Shown: one piece after another, positions 36,401-45,697 of the stretch
Numbering within the stretch: the stretch's first letter is position 1
How the letters are laid out: the number at the start of each line of letters is the position of its first letter
From: Barnesiella sp.
Lineage (GTDB): Bacteria; Bacteroidota; Bacteroidia; Bacteroidales; Muribaculaceae
Direction of reading: 5' to 3'
Length of the DNA stretch: 54,775 nucleotides
NCBI GenBank assembly: GCA_014800945.1
Contig: JAAVFD010000020.1
Location: 1 to 54,775, forward strand
The notes under the pieces: generated by a model
Databases searched by the model: none
What the model was told of the DNA's origin: nothing
Seen by the model: only the letters and a program-made list of their open reading frames with translations
Program-made: the position numbers and the translations under genes

Positions 36401-36786
36401 TAAGCTACGAGCAGAAAGACCCGCTGGTGATTTATAAAGTGGAGTCGTTCCACCTCTTCGAGCAGATGCTCAACAACCTAAACATCAAGGTTATCTCCGC
36501 ACTTATGCGCGGCACAATATATGTGCCCCAGCGTCCGGCTGGAGAACATCCCGATGCTCCTGCGCAGCCACAGGTACAGAAGCCTATGCCACGCCAGGCG
36601 GCGCCGGCTTATAAAGAGAGCCGCGAATCGCTCCCCGGTGATGCCAACAGAGCCGCAGCTTCAGCACCTCAGGGCGAAAAGCAGCGCCCCATGCCAATGC
36701 AGGCGGGACCTCGCATCGGCAGAAACGATCCATGCCCCTGCGGAAGTGGCAAAAAGTACAAGAACTGCCACGGTAAAGGACTATGA
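33457..36786 (+). CDS. secA: Preprotein translocase ATPase SecA
   Basis: 1109 residues, the long form usual in Bacteroidota. It drives secreted proteins through SecYEG by ATP hydrolysis. Walker A M-A-T-G-E-G-K-T lies at residues 191-198, the DEVD Walker B at 299-302, with [14 protein letters not shown] between them. Later blocks include R-G-S-D-like [21 protein letters not shown] and the helical wing domain. The C-terminus has a proline/alanine-rich linker and a zinc-binding [14 protein letters not shown] tail. It heads a run of five same-strand genes with 4-30 base gaps. Confidence 0.98.
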   Translation: MSLNSFLSKIFGNKSQRDLKEIRPIVDSIIALAPELQQLTNDQLRDKITAVRTDINNAIAEDEKAISEKKELIETLPFDQRQPLWDEIDRHEKNIIDTLEDKLNEHLPVVFATLRETAARFSANDTIEVTATQMDRDLAAQGKDFVTIEGDKAIYKNRWVAGGNEIKWDMTHYEVQLIGGVVLHQGKIAEMATGEGKTLVATLPVFLRSLSGKGVHVVTVNDYLSKRDSEWMGPLYMFHGSTVDCIDKHQPNTPARRAAYNCDITFGTNNEFGFDYLRDNMAMSPEDLVQRKHYYAIVDEVDSVLIDDARTPLIISGPVPKGDDQMFNEYRPNVEKVVAAQKKLVTQFLSDAKTKLASEDKDVRKEGALLLFRAFKGLPKNSALIKFLSQEGMKNILLETEGYYLQDNAREMPKATEPLYFVIDEKNRSVELTDKGIDLLTGTSADPEFFVLPDIAAQLSEAETIANIEEKSAKKDELMQNYAVKAERVHTVTQLLKAYTLFEKDVEYVIDDNKIKIVDEQTGRIMEGRRYSDGLHQAIEAKEGVKVEAATQTFATITLQNYFRMYHKLAGMTGTAETEAGELWDIYKLDVVTIPTNRPIARKDMDDRVYKTKKEKYAAVIEEIERLRGEGRPVLVGTTSVDISELLSRMLTMRRIPHNVLNAKLHQKEADIVALAGKAGTVTIATNMAGRGTDIKLPAEVKDAGGLAIIGTERHESRRVDRQLRGRSGRQGDPGSSVFYVSFEDQLMRLFATDRVMKMLDTLGLKEGEMIESRMVTKAIENAQKRVEENNFGIRKRLLEYDDVMNKQRTYIYARRHHALLGEKIGIDIANMFYDVIENLINTYDQPSDYNELSLELFKVLSIETPFTESEFRSLSKEEAIDRIHTAAMEAFDRKSRKIREIAMPVIKDCVENRGMNSMIVVPMTDGKRIFNLPVNIMEAYDTECRAIVKEWHKAVLLVTIDELWKEHLRELDQLRQSVQNVSYEQKDPLVIYKVESFHLFEQMLNNLNIKVISALMRGTIYVPQRPAGEHPDAPAQPQVQKPMPRQAAPAYKESRESLPGDANRAAASAPQGEKQRPMPMQAGPRIGRNDPCPCGSGKKYKNCHGKGL

Positions 36787-36816
36787 TTTAAGTAAAATTC
36801 ATATCGCATTTTCAAT

Positions 36817-37728
36817 ATGAGTAATAGAAATTCAAAAATCAATTGGTTTGGGCTCCTCATGATTCTCTTGTTAATCGGAGCTTTATGTGTGACCCTGTTT
36901 CAAGTTACATCGCTTAAGCTTGATGTTGATTCGGTTAAAGCGGAAAATGAACAGCTACAGCTTACAAACGAGCAGCTGCAGCTTGCTAATGAATACGAAG
37001 CTATCAACTCACAGTTCGCCCAATACGAGGATCAGGTTCTTAGGCTGGAAGGCGACACCATTGTTGCAAAATACAATGCCGCAAAGACCAAAATCGAACA
37101 GCTTATCAATGAACTGAATTCCGAAAAAAAGAAAAGTCAGTCAAGAATCAACCAGCTGCAGAACGAAATTTCAACTTTGAAAGGACTATTACGCCATTAT
37201 ATAGCACAGGTTGATTCACTCGGCAAGGAAAATGCCGGACTGAGAGCCGAAAATGAGGAAATAAAATCTCAGAATCAGCAGCTTTCATCCAGAGTGGAAG
37301 AAGTTTCCAAGACTAACGCCACACTCAGCGAGAGAATTTCACTTGCCGAAAAGCTCAACATCTCGGGACTGTCGCTCACACCACTTAAAAAGAACGGAAA
37401 AACCGAGAAAAACGTAACCAAGGCCCGTCAGCTAATGGTGACATTCACAATCACACAGAACAATTCCACTCCCGTGGGTAATAAAACCATCTATCTGAGA
37501 ATCACCAGTCCGGAAGGAGCTTTACTTGGAAACGGTGGCTCGTTCACCTTTGATGGAAGCAATGTGCCCTGCACCGCAAAAAAGGACATTGAATACACTG
37601 GTGAGGAGATGCCGGGAGTGAAAATCTACTGGGATGTGAACACCGCGCTCACACCGGGTGATTACACCGTTGAGCTGTTCGCCGACAATTACCGTATTGC
37701 ATCACGCCACTTCACCTTGAAGAAGTAA
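36817..37728 (+). CDS. Membrane-anchored coiled-coil protein
   Basis: 303 residues. One membrane segment (about residues 10-30: W-F-G-L-L-M-I-L-L-L-I-G-A-L) is followed by a long coiled coil (about 35-185, rich in heptads of Leu/Glu/Gln) and a C-terminal beta domain of about 110 residues ending in H-F-T-L-K-K. Homologues are sometimes mislabelled as chromosome-partition proteins; no ATPase motif is present, so that name is wrong here. The coiled coil suggests a periplasmic spacer or scaffold. It sits 30 bases after secA and five before the mgtC-like gene. Confidence 0.7.
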   Translation: MSNRNSKINWFGLLMILLLIGALCVTLFQVTSLKLDVDSVKAENEQLQLTNEQLQLANEYEAINSQFAQYEDQVLRLEGDTIVAKYNAAKTKIEQLINELNSEKKKSQSRINQLQNEISTLKGLLRHYIAQVDSLGKENAGLRAENEEIKSQNQQLSSRVEEVSKTNATLSERISLAEKLNISGLSLTPLKKNGKTEKNVTKARQLMVTFTITQNNSTPVGNKTIYLRITSPEGALLGNGGSFTFDGSNVPCTAKKDIEYTGEEMPGVKIYWDVNTALTPGDYTVELFADNYRIASRHFTLKK

Positions 37729-37733
37729 TTGCA

Positions 37734-38459
37734 ATGACATCTTTGATTCAGGAATTCTACGCTGCGGTAAACTCCGTTGAAGTAACAACCTCATCCACCA
37801 TATTCAAGCTATGCCTGAGTATGCTTTTGGGGTGTTGCGTCGGAGTAGAGAGAAAGCGCAAGGGACAGATTGCCGGTATTCGTACATTCGCGCTCATATC
37901 CATGGGCGCCACACTTGCCATGCTGCTGTCTATCTATGTGCCGCAGGAATACCTCGGGCTGAAAAACGGCGACCCGGGGCGTATCGCCGCCCAGGTGATT
38001 ACCGGTATCGGTTTTCTCGGTGCCGGAGCCATTATCCAGATGAAAGGCTCGGTGCGAGGACTCACCACTGCTGCAAGTATCTGGATGGTTGCCACCATCG
38101 GCATGGCAGTAGGCGTGGGAATGTACCTTGTGTCGCTTGTCGCCACTGCCCTTATCCTTGTAGTGCTCCTGTTCATTGAAATTATTGAGCGTAAAGTTCA
38201 TGTAGGCTGGGAAACAAGAATCATCCGTATCCGTGTGCACGGCATCGTTGAGAATATTGAAGTGTACCGAAACACTCTGACCGATTTTCACATAAATCTC
38301 ACAAACGTGTTTGCGGAGTACGACTACGAGCGACAGATTACCAGCCTCAACCTTGTGGTTCTCGTTAAGAGCACTACCCAATTCATCAAACTTTTTTCAG
38401 CACTGAGAAAACTCGGTGACACCCAATCTATTTCACTCGCAAATCAGGTTTCTATATGA
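37734..38459 (+). CDS. MgtC/SapB family membrane protein
   Basis: 241 residues. The MgtC domain has four to five membrane segments with the diagnostic L-G-C-C-V-G-V-E-R-K-R-K-G, A-G-I-R-T-F-A-L-I-S-M-G-A, Q-V-I-T-G-I-G-F-L-G-A-G-A-I and S-V-R-G-L-T-T-A-A-S-I-W. A C-terminal soluble ACT-like domain follows. Family members are tied to low-magnesium growth; the best-studied MgtC inhibits the F1Fo ATP synthase. Its stop overlaps the next start by four bases (ATGA), suggesting a functional link to the antiporter. Confidence 0.9.
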   Translation: MTSLIQEFYAAVNSVEVTTSSTIFKLCLSMLLGCCVGVERKRKGQIAGIRTFALISMGATLAMLLSIYVPQEYLGLKNGDPGRIAAQVITGIGFLGAGAIIQMKGSVRGLTTAASIWMVATIGMAVGVGMYLVSLVATALILVVLLFIEIIERKVHVGWETRIIRIRVHGIVENIEVYRNTLTDFHINLTNVFAEYDYERQITSLNLVVLVKSTTQFIKLFSALRKLGDTQSISLANQVSI

Positions 38460-40693
38460 TTCTTGCAACCGTTGAAGCAGCGCAGCTGCCAGTAGAAGGT
38501 CTTATTAAAGATCTTGCGTTTATTCTTATACTCGCCGCAATCACTACCGTTCTTTTCAAATGGATGAAACAGCCGGTGGTACTCGGATATATCGTGGCGG
38601 GATTCCTCGCAAGTCCGAATTTCACCTATCTACCGTCTGTAACCACAGAGAGCAATATCGAGTTCTGGGCACAGATAGGCATTGTGGTGCTGCTGTTTTC
38701 ACTCGGACTCGAATTCAGTTTCAAGAAACTTGTAAATGCCGGTGGTTCAGCGGTGGTCACGGCACTGATTATCGTCACCGGCATGATGTGTGTCGGATTT
38801 CTGATAGGCCATGTGCTGGGATTCTCCAATATCAACAGCCTATTCCTGGGCGGAATGCTGTCAATGTCCTCAACCACTATCATCATCAAGGCATTCAATG
38901 ACCTCGGACTCAAGCACATGAAGTTTGCATCCCTGGTGTTTGCGGTACTGATTGTTGAGGACCTGTTTGCGGTACTTATGATGGTGATTCTGTCATCGAT
39001 AGCCATCAACGACAGTGTTGCGGGAGGCGAGATGCTTTTCAGTATCACCAAACTCGCTTTCTTCCTGATAATGTGGTTTGCAGTAGGCGTGTTTGTTCTC
39101 CCCTCGCTGCTTAACAATACCCGACGCTTCCTTAATTCGGAAACACTCCTCATCATCAGCATGGGCCTTTGCCTCGGCATGGCGGTATTCTCGGTTTACT
39201 GCGGATTTTCACTCGCTCTCGGTGCCTTCGTAATGGGCTCCATACTTGCCGGAACAAGTTTTGCCGAGAGAATTGAAAAGGTTGTCACCCCGGTCAAGGA
39301 TCTTTTTGGTTCGGTGTTCTTCATCTCAGTTGGTATGATGGTTAACCCTTCGGTGATAAGCACTTACTGGGCGCCTATTCTTATTCTTTCCGGAGTGGTG
39401 ATTGTGGGCATGATTCTGTTTGGCACATCCGGAATGCTTGTTACAGGACAAACACTTAAGGTGGCTATTGAAGCGGGATTTTCACTCACACAGATAGGTG
39501 AGTTCGCTTTTATCATTGCAACACTCGGCATGAGCCTGGGTGTACTTGACCCATCCATATATCCTATAGTCGTTGCCGTTTCCGTGCTTACCACTTTCAC
39601 AACACCATACTTTATCAGGATGGCTGATCCGGTGTATGACGGACTGGTGAAGATTCTGCCAAAACGGCTACACTTCCTCATTGACAGATATTGCGACAAA
39701 GCATCCACAGAGAGTGAAACCGGCAACTTATGGAAATCGGTTATCAACAGATACCTCTGGCGTATAATGCTTTACTCTGTCATACTTGTGACTATAAGCC
39801 TCATATCCATCAACTGGCTCCTACCCTGGCTTATGAAGTTCAGTCCCTCCTGGGGCAAACTTATATGCTCGCTTGTAACTATAGTGGCTATGGGACCTTT
39901 CCTTCTCGCACTCACAATGCCTGCCTCCAAGCGCACTGAAAGGCAGAGACTCCTTGCGGCAAACGCCCATTTTGATGTTCCACTGATTGTCATGACCATT
40001 TTCAGAATGATTGTAGGACTCATTATCGTGATATACCTCTTCTCCGGAATATATTCTGCCTTCGTAGGAGTGGTGTTCGGGCTAACCCTGTTCGCTATTC
40101 TGATTTTCGGCTTCTCTAAGCAGGTTAAAAAGAGAATGCGAAGCATTGAATCACGATTTATGGATAATCTTAACGAGCGCGAGCTCCGCAGAAGCGGCAA
40201 GAAAAACAATGTGGTGAACAATCTCCACCTTGCTTATATGACTGTTGGCTATGGCTACCCATATGTGGGAGAGAAACTGCAGGACAGCGGCATCCGCCAG
40301 CGTTGCGGAGTAAACATATCCACCATTCAGCGTGGAGGTAATCTAATTCCAGTCCCGGCAGGTGACACCAGAATCTTCCCCGGAGATGTTCTCGGCGTAA
40401 TCGGCACGGATGAACAGATTCAAAATCTACTGGAAATTGTGGAACGAGACGTGGAGGAGCCCACGGAAGACACCTCTACCGACTACAAGCTCACTTCTGT
40501 ACAACTTTCAGAATCTTCTCCACTGATTGGAAAAACTGTTGCGCAGTCACGCCTCAGTACCGATTACTCCACACTGCTTGTGAGCATCAACCGAAACGAG
40601 GAATTTATCACACCGGCGGCAACAACCGTTTTTGAACCACACGACATCCTCTGGGTTGTTTCCACACCAAAAATCATAGCAACCCTACGCTAA
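38456..40693 (+). CDS. CPA2-type monovalent cation:proton antiporter with TrkA-C domains
   Basis: 745 residues. About 12 membrane segments fill residues 1-380 with the Kef/CPA2 pattern (V-L-G-Y-I-V-A-G-F-L, L-F-S-L-G-L-E-F-S, S-S-T-T-I-I-I-K-A, V-E-D-L-F-A-V). A second membrane block follows (about 420-560), and the C-terminus holds two TrkA-C (RCK-C) modules ending in D-I-L-W-V-V-S-T-P-K. These bind regulators that gate transport. No full NAD-binding TrkA-N domain is seen. It probably exports K+ or Na+ in exchange for H+. Co-translation with MgtC suggests a shared ion-homeostasis role. Confidence 0.9.
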   Translation: MILATVEAAQLPVEGLIKDLAFILILAAITTVLFKWMKQPVVLGYIVAGFLASPNFTYLPSVTTESNIEFWAQIGIVVLLFSLGLEFSFKKLVNAGGSAVVTALIIVTGMMCVGFLIGHVLGFSNINSLFLGGMLSMSSTTIIIKAFNDLGLKHMKFASLVFAVLIVEDLFAVLMMVILSSIAINDSVAGGEMLFSITKLAFFLIMWFAVGVFVLPSLLNNTRRFLNSETLLIISMGLCLGMAVFSVYCGFSLALGAFVMGSILAGTSFAERIEKVVTPVKDLFGSVFFISVGMMVNPSVISTYWAPILILSGVVIVGMILFGTSGMLVTGQTLKVAIEAGFSLTQIGEFAFIIATLGMSLGVLDPSIYPIVVAVSVLTTFTTPYFIRMADPVYDGLVKILPKRLHFLIDRYCDKASTESETGNLWKSVINRYLWRIMLYSVILVTISLISINWLLPWLMKFSPSWGKLICSLVTIVAMGPFLLALTMPASKRTERQRLLAANAHFDVPLIVMTIFRMIVGLIIVIYLFSGIYSAFVGVVFGLTLFAILIFGFSKQVKKRMRSIESRFMDNLNERELRRSGKKNNVVNNLHLAYMTVGYGYPYVGEKLQDSGIRQRCGVNISTIQRGGNLIPVPAGDTRIFPGDVLGVIGTDEQIQNLLEIVERDVEEPTEDTSTDYKLTSVQLSESSPLIGKTVAQSRLSTDYSTLLVSINRNEEFITPAATTVFEPHDILWVVSTPKIIATLR

Positions 40694-40712
40694 CCTCCTT
40701 AAACATAGGATT

Positions 40713-41685
40713 GTGGCTACACGAGATTACACTCTCGACTTCATCAAGGGGATTGCAACAATTTCGGTGGTGTTTCTTCACAATATGCCGAACTACTACA
40801 TCTGCTCTTCCCTTTGGATTGGACAAGCAGTGCCGTTATTTCTACTTGTAAGTGCCTATCTCGCATCGGCAAGTTTTGAGCGTGGCAAAACAATGCGGAT
40901 GTACTACTCAAAAGAATCCGCCTGCAAAATGCTCAATCGTATATTCAAACCATTCCTAAGTCTGCTCTGCCTGCAAATTATTATTACACAGACACTTAGA
41001 GGGGGGGGTGAATTTTCATGAAATTATTCTTGCAGGAGGCATTGGACCCGGCGCATACTATCCTTGGCTATACTTGCAGGCATGGTTTTGTTTACCACTA
41101 ATTGTATATCTGACAGATAAACTTTCCCCGGTAAAATCGTTCTTACTATTTCTATTCATCTGCATTATCTTACAACTCGTAAGCTGCCTAACTGACATAA
41201 ATACCTACTTTTATCGTCTCGCATTCTATAGGTATCTGTTCCTACTCTACTTAGGCTGTTACATACAAAAGTACAAAACCGGATTATCTCTGAAAATATA
41301 TATCTTAGCCACAGTTAGTGCCATCTTCATACTATTTTGTAATTATTCCGGCATTGATATGCGTCCGTTCTTCTTTAATCAGTGGCAAGGATACAGCTGG
41401 CCCGGCTACTTCTATACAGTATTCTTTTTCCTGATTCTGAAAGAGATATACAAAAAGTACGCTCACCGCAGAATAGTGAGATGGATTACCGATTTGGGAT
41501 CAATGTCTTATGAGATATTTCTTTGCCAGATGTTTTTCTTTTCATTCATCGGATATAATACATTCAGGTTCATCCCAAACAGCATCATCCAATATCTTGC
41601 CTTCATAGTGACTACTACCATCCTCTCAATCGCTCCGATTATCATATACAAGAAATATCTCAAACCCAAATTCACCAACCAATAA
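40713..41685 (+). pseudogene. Acyltransferase family 3 gene, split by a frameshift at a G run
   Basis: Two frames cover one protein. The first (GTG start, 40713-41021) has the N-terminal acyltransferase-3 pattern (D-F-I-K-G-I-A-T-I-S-V-V-F-L-H-N) and stops soon after eight Gs; the second begins at 41008 and carries the remaining membrane segments to 41685. Losing one G (or gaining two) would join them into a protein of about 323 residues, normal for membrane acyltransferases that acetylate surface sugars. It could be phase-variable, an inactive pseudogene, or a homopolymer sequencing error. It follows the antiporter by 19 bases. Confidence 0.75.
41001..41008 (+). repeat. Eight-G homopolymer tract in the acyltransferase frame
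   Basis: GGGGGGGG lies at codon 97 of the first reading frame. G runs of this length slip readily during replication, and the reading frame on both sides fits a single protein only with seven or ten Gs. Confidence 0.9.
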
Positions 41686-41808
41686 ACCACTCACTCACAC
41701 CACCAAAGACCAACGAGGATAGAACAGAAGAATTCCACTTTTGAAGCATCTCACCTTAATGCACACGCATTCCAATTTGCGTGAAGCAGAACTAAAACAA
41801 TCAGGACA

Positions 41809-43200
41809 CTAATCCGGAAGTGGCAGTTCCGGTAGTCTCCATATAGCATAAAGCGGTAAGATGCCAATTGCACGCTTGATTGTTTGTCCTTCATTATCAG
41901 TGTCTGAGACATCCAGTAATCCGAAATTTTCCAACGAACTGCGAATACCGGCAGTAAGTCCTTTTCTATCCATGAAAAGCCTTAAGCTTTTCATCTTTCC
42001 AGAGGTTCCCGCCTTAACCTCTATAGGCAGACGTCTTGCGTTCTTGGCTATGACATACTCAACTTCTGAAGTAGCGTTTCGCTCCAAATTCTCCCAATAA
42101 AACAGATCATATTTGCTCTGAGGATTAGAGGATTTCATAAGTTCCAGCCCAACCGCCAGTTCCGCCACTAAGCCTTTGTTCACAAGGTCTGGGGGATCTC
42201 CGGCTAATATGAGCCGAGTCAACTCTCTGTCATCATCGTAGTTCATAGCCAATACCCGAAGAAACAGACCTGTGTCGAGATAATCATATCTGGTGAACTT
42301 GGGATTGACCTGCGCTCCCAAGGGAAGACCGTTGGCTGCGGACATCTCTACCGGAATGATTATCCCGGCATCGCGTAGGAGTCTCAGTGCCTCCTTGACA
42401 TCTTCCGCCTTATACCCTCCTTCAACTCTGCTATATACAAACTTATGCCCCGACTGTCGTACGACCGCTGCCAATGTGTTGCGGAGAAGCTGTGGATCAA
42501 CTTTTTTCGCATATTTAGCGAAATCATCATAATAGCTTTGCTGGATGTCGTTTTGCTCGTCCTGGCAGGCAGAATAATCCTGAGTTTCAACCCAAGCGGA
42601 AACACTGGCAGGCATACCTCCTACCATCAAAAAAGACCGAAACTCCGAAACAAGACGCGAATGAATACTTTCCTCTACAGGATGGGTCCAATCCGCTGCA
42701 ATAATTTCCTCTATCCACATATTTTTACCGCGTGCCATAAGGAACTCCTTGAACGACATCGGGTACATGAATACTGATCTTACGCGTCCTACCCCATAGG
42801 AAGGCATCTCTTTCAATGCGAATTCCAGAAGCGAACCGGCTGCCACAACATGCAATTCAGGGTACTTCTCTTTGAAAAACCACAGGCTCTTCAATGCCGC
42901 CGGACAATTCTGAATCTCATCTATGAATAATAGAGTCTCACCCGGTATTACCTGCACATTATGCACTACTCCAAGGCGTTGGCTGAGTTCTTTTACATCC
43001 GCTATTTCTTCAAAAAGTCTGCAAAGATCCTTTTCTTCTTCAAGATTAATCTCTAAATAGTACTTAAAAGACTCTCCCAGATGCCTTATGGCTCTGGACT
43101 TGCCAACCTGTCTGGCACCTCGCACAATAAGAGGCTTTCGGCGAGGGGATTCTTTCCATTTCAGCAGTTCGGCATCTATGTTTCTTGTTAGATATGCCAT
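41809..43200 (-). CDS. AAA ATPase with DUF4143 domain
   Basis: 463 residues from the ATG at 43200; a longer frame to 43269 runs through the promoter repeats and is unlikely. Walker A G-A-R-Q-V-G-K-S at about residues 32-39 (R-G-A-R-Q-V-G-K-S-R), Walker B L-L-F-I-D-E-I-Q, and a C-terminal DUF4143 region (E-V-E-Y-V-I-A-K-N, P-I-E-V-K-A-G) with a restriction-endonuclease-like E-x-K core. Such ATPases are very common in gut Bacteroidota, often in many copies; roles are unproven, with defence or toxin-antitoxin functions proposed. It stands alone, convergent to the acyltransferase, behind an unusual repeat-containing promoter. Confidence 0.85.
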   Translation of the reverse strand: MAYLTRNIDAELLKWKESPRRKPLIVRGARQVGKSRAIRHLGESFKYYLEINLEEEKDLCRLFEEIADVKELSQRLGVVHNVQVIPGETLLFIDEIQNCPAALKSLWFFKEKYPELHVVAAGSLLEFALKEMPSYGVGRVRSVFMYPMSFKEFLMARGKNMWIEEIIAADWTHPVEESIHSRLVSEFRSFLMVGGMPASVSAWVETQDYSACQDEQNDIQQSYYDDFAKYAKKVDPQLLRNTLAAVVRQSGHKFVYSRVEGGYKAEDVKEALRLLRDAGIIIPVEMSAANGLPLGAQVNPKFTRYDYLDTGLFLRVLAMNYDDDRELTRLILAGDPPDLVNKGLVAELAVGLELMKSSNPQSKYDLFYWENLERNATSEVEYVIAKNARRLPIEVKAGTSGKMKSLRLFMDRKGLTAGIRSSLENFGLLDVSDTDNEGQTIKRAIGILPLYAIWRLPELPLPD

Positions 43201-43223
43201 GATGTATTGGTTATTTTGGATTT

Positions 43224-43255
43224 CAAAGATAATCAATGGTTTAGAAAAATCCAAA
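43224..43255 (-). promoter_or_regulatory. Promoter of the DUF4143 ATPase gene
   Basis: On the minus strand TTTG (43255-43252), 20 bases, TATCTTTG (43231-43224). The -33 box lies inside the first copy of a 33-bp tandem repeat. The predicted RNA start is about 17 bases before the ATG. Confidence 0.75.
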
Positions 43256-43328
43256 GGAATAAACCGCAATTTTTAGACAAAATCCAAAGGAATAAACCGC
43301 AATTTTTAGACAAAATCCAAAGGAATAA
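43246..43328. repeat. 33-bp tandem repeat, two full copies and a half
   Basis: The units start at 43246, 43279 and 43312; the first two are identical over 33 bases and the third matches for 17. On the minus strand each contains TTCCTTTGG, so the repeat brings extra -33-like boxes at 33-base steps upstream of the ATPase promoter. Confidence 0.9.
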
Positions 43329-43381
43329 TTGCGTACAATTCTGATTCAATATAATAAATACGCTTTTTTGAATAACTATTT

Positions 43382-43954
43382 TTACAAAATATTTTCTGCG
43401 TTATGAAATAAACCGCAGATCAGCGTGAGATATTCGGGTATATAACCGTCATTGCTCCATAGCAATGGGAAGCCAAATAGCTCTGATGCAGTCTTTCCGA
43501 GATCGAGGCCGTATGATTCAAGAGAAGGTCTCACCAATTCAGGATGCCGGCATGGTTGATTGTCAAGCCTTGAACAAGTACCTTCGGGACAATAAAGGCA
43601 ACTTCCAGCGTAAGCAAAAGCCTTTCCTCCGTATGCCATTTCCATATCCCTCAGTCGTTTTTCGATGCGCAGGCGTTCAGGACGAAAGAATCGGTTTACT
43701 TCCGAAAACGGGATTTCCTTGCCATACGGTGTAATTTTGGTAGCTACTAAAAGTACCCGGGCGTACTGCCGAAGTTCCGCCATCGTATCATGAGAAAACG
43801 GAGGACAGACCCATACCTTGCCATAATTCCGGCATTCTTTGCAATACTTTATAAAACACTCTGAATTACTGAATCTCCGGATGTATTCCTCTGTGGAGAC
43901 GGTAACTGTGAAATCCTGTACCTGATATGTAAATTTCATTTCCTGTTCTGCCAT
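43382..43954 (-). CDS. DUF2284 metal-binding protein
   Basis: 190 residues. Cysteine clusters C-x5-C-x2-C (around residues 33-42), C-P-P near 50 and C-L-Y-C-P-E-G-T-C plus a later Cys mark the DUF2284 family, predicted to bind a metal or an iron-sulfur cluster. No catalytic activity is established. It overlaps the end of the ABC ATPase gene by 19 bases, so it is the last gene of the transport operon. A role in processing the transported cofactor (for example cobalt or corrinoid handling) is an inference from context. Confidence 0.8.
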   Translation of the reverse strand: MAEQEMKFTYQVQDFTVTVSTEEYIRRFSNSECFIKYCKECRNYGKVWVCPPFSHDTMAELRQYARVLLVATKITPYGKEIPFSEVNRFFRPERLRIEKRLRDMEMAYGGKAFAYAGSCLYCPEGTCSRLDNQPCRHPELVRPSLESYGLDLGKTASELFGFPLLWSNDGYIPEYLTLICGLFHNAENIL

Positions 43955-44688
43955 AGCAATTCTTCAAAGCTAATATCCGGAGACGAGAATAATCTTTGTA
44001 TATGCCCACTATTCACCATTTCTGTTACTGAAAGATGATGAAGCACACCATTATCCACCAGAGCGATACTGTCACACATACGAAGTGCCACATCCAGCTC
44101 ATGTGTGGAGAACAGAATACATTTGCCGTTGACGTGTGCAAGGGTGCGGAGAAGCGAGACGAGTTCATAGCGGTTGGGCATATCAAGGAAGGAGGTGGGT
44201 TCGTCAAGCAGCATTACCGGTGTGTCCTGCGCCAAAGCCCGTGCAATCATAATGCGCTGGCATTCTCCGTCGCTCATGGTATCCATTGTACGCCCGGCAT
44301 AACCCTCCATCCCTACCGAGCGAATGGCATCCGACACAATGTGTCTGTCTATTTCCTGCATCCTGCCTATCCAGTTGGTGTACGGGGCGCGACCGATGGC
44401 TACGACGTCCTCGCAGCGCAGATTGGGAATCCGTGTGCGTTCAGTGGTGACAAACGCGAGAGATCTGGCGAGTCTGTCGGGAGTGAGTGAACGTATATCC
44501 TTGCCGTCAAGTATTATATCTCCCGAATATTGTCTGTTCAATCCGGCAACGGCTCTCAGAAGGGTCGATTTGCCTGAACCGTTGCGTCCGATAAGAGCAG
44601 TCAGTTCTCCTTTGCCGAAAGACGTATTCACCTTGTCGAGCAAGGTATGGGAGCCGAAGCCTATTGAGAAATCCTTGAGATGTATCAT
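43936..44688 (-). CDS. ABC transporter ATPase, BtuD/FecE type
   Basis: 250 residues from the ATG at 44688, which overlaps the permease stop by four bases; the longer reading lies inside the permease gene. Walker A G-R-N-G-S-G-K-S-T, signature M-S-D-G-E-C-Q-R, Walker B V-M-L-L-D-E-P-T-S and a late switch His (S-T-H-E-L-D) are intact. It powers uptake of cobalamin, iron chelates or heme. Its signature reads S-D-G rather than S-G-G, a tolerated variation. Confidence 0.92.
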   Translation of the reverse strand: MIHLKDFSIGFGSHTLLDKVNTSFGKGELTALIGRNGSGKSTLLRAVAGLNRQYSGDIILDGKDIRSLTPDRLARSLAFVTTERTRIPNLRCEDVVAIGRAPYTNWIGRMQEIDRHIVSDAIRSVGMEGYAGRTMDTMSDGECQRIMIARALAQDTPVMLLDEPTSFLDMPNRYELVSLLRTLAHVNGKCILFSTHELDVALRMCDSIALVDNGVLHHLSVTEMVNSGHIQRLFSSPDISFEELLWQNRK

Positions 44689-45686
44689 GCGGTAACGGAT
44701 TTGTTGCGAAGCACCACCCATACTACCACGGGGATACCGAGCAGTGCGGTAATAGCATTGACAGGCAGTGTGAATAACTTGGAAACGAGGTCGCAGAGCA
44801 GCAGGACGGACGCGCCGGTAAGAACCGTCCCGGGAATGAGTCTGCGATGGTCGCTGTTGTCAAAGAGCATCCTTGTGACGTGTGGCATGGCGAGACCGAT
44901 AAAGCCGATGGGACCGCAGAAGGCAGTGACCGTTCCTGCAAGCAATGTCGTTGAGAGGAACAGAAGTCCACGGGAGCGCCGGATATTCAGCCCCATAGTC
45001 ACGGCATATTCCTCGCCAAAAAGGAGCAGGTTGAGCGGTTTGATGGTTATAACCGCCACAGCCAGTCCTATCATCACCACAGGGACAAGGACATAGAGCT
45101 GGGATAGGGTGACATCACCGAGCGACCCCATAGTCCAGATGACAAAAGCCTTTAGTGATTCCTCCTTGCTGAGATATTGAAGAATCTGTACTATCGCGCC
45201 TACTCCCGACGAGAACATCATGCCGAGAATGAGGATCACCATAATATCCTTGATGCGGTGTCCAACGGCAGCGATAACGATGAGAACAGCCGCAGCCCCA
45301 ATCCATGCGGCTCCGGCAATGCCGAGTGAAGCAAAGGAAGCCGAAAGACCGAATAGAGGCGCACCAAGAATAAACAGAGCCACGCCGAGACTTGCGCCTG
45401 AGCTTATACCAAGGACGTATGGTCCTGCAAGCGGATTACGAAAAAGAGTCTGCATCTGAAGTCCGCTCACTGACAGAGCAGCCCCGGCAAGCAGAGCGAC
45501 TACCGCTTTTATGAGGCGAATGTTGAGAATGATTTTAGCAGTTGTCCGGGGGCAGTCGCCGCCGGTAAGAGCAGCCCACACATCACGCAAGGGCACAGCG
45601 ACAGCCCCCACGGACAGATCCAGCATGAACAGGAAGAGCGTGAGGGCAACCAGAACAATGAAAAGAATCGATGCTCTTGTACGCAT
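44685..45686 (-). CDS. FecCD/BtuC-type ABC transporter permease
   Basis: 333 residues with eight to ten membrane segments. Family blocks: R-L-I-K-A-V-V-A-L-L-A-G-A-A-L, S-G-L-Q-M-Q-T-L-F-R-N-P-L-A, P-Y-V-L-G-I-S-S-G-A-S-L-G, and G-P-I-G-F-I-G-L-A-M-P-H-V. It forms the inner-membrane channel for vitamin B12 or iron-chelate import, partner of the ATPase and the lipoprotein next to it. The start is 11 bases after the binding-protein gene. Confidence 0.92.
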   Translation of the reverse strand: MRTRASILFIVLVALTLFLFMLDLSVGAVAVPLRDVWAALTGGDCPRTTAKIILNIRLIKAVVALLAGAALSVSGLQMQTLFRNPLAGPYVLGISSGASLGVALFILGAPLFGLSASFASLGIAGAAWIGAAAVLIVIAAVGHRIKDIMVILILGMMFSSGVGAIVQILQYLSKEESLKAFVIWTMGSLGDVTLSQLYVLVPVVMIGLAVAVITIKPLNLLLFGEEYAVTMGLNIRRSRGLLFLSTTLLAGTVTAFCGPIGFIGLAMPHVTRMLFDNSDHRRLIPGTVLTGASVLLLCDLVSKLFTLPVNAITALLGIPVVVWVVLRNKSVTA

Positions 45687-45697
45687 TTCAGTAATTT

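Noticed and set aside
41764-41783. Hairpin CACGCA/TGCGTG between convergent genes as a terminator
   Set aside because: It is only 6 bp and has no U-run on either strand.
43246-43328. CRISPR-like direct repeats
   Set aside because: The copies are directly adjacent without spacers, only two and a half are present, and there are no cas genes; a simple tandem repeat explains them.
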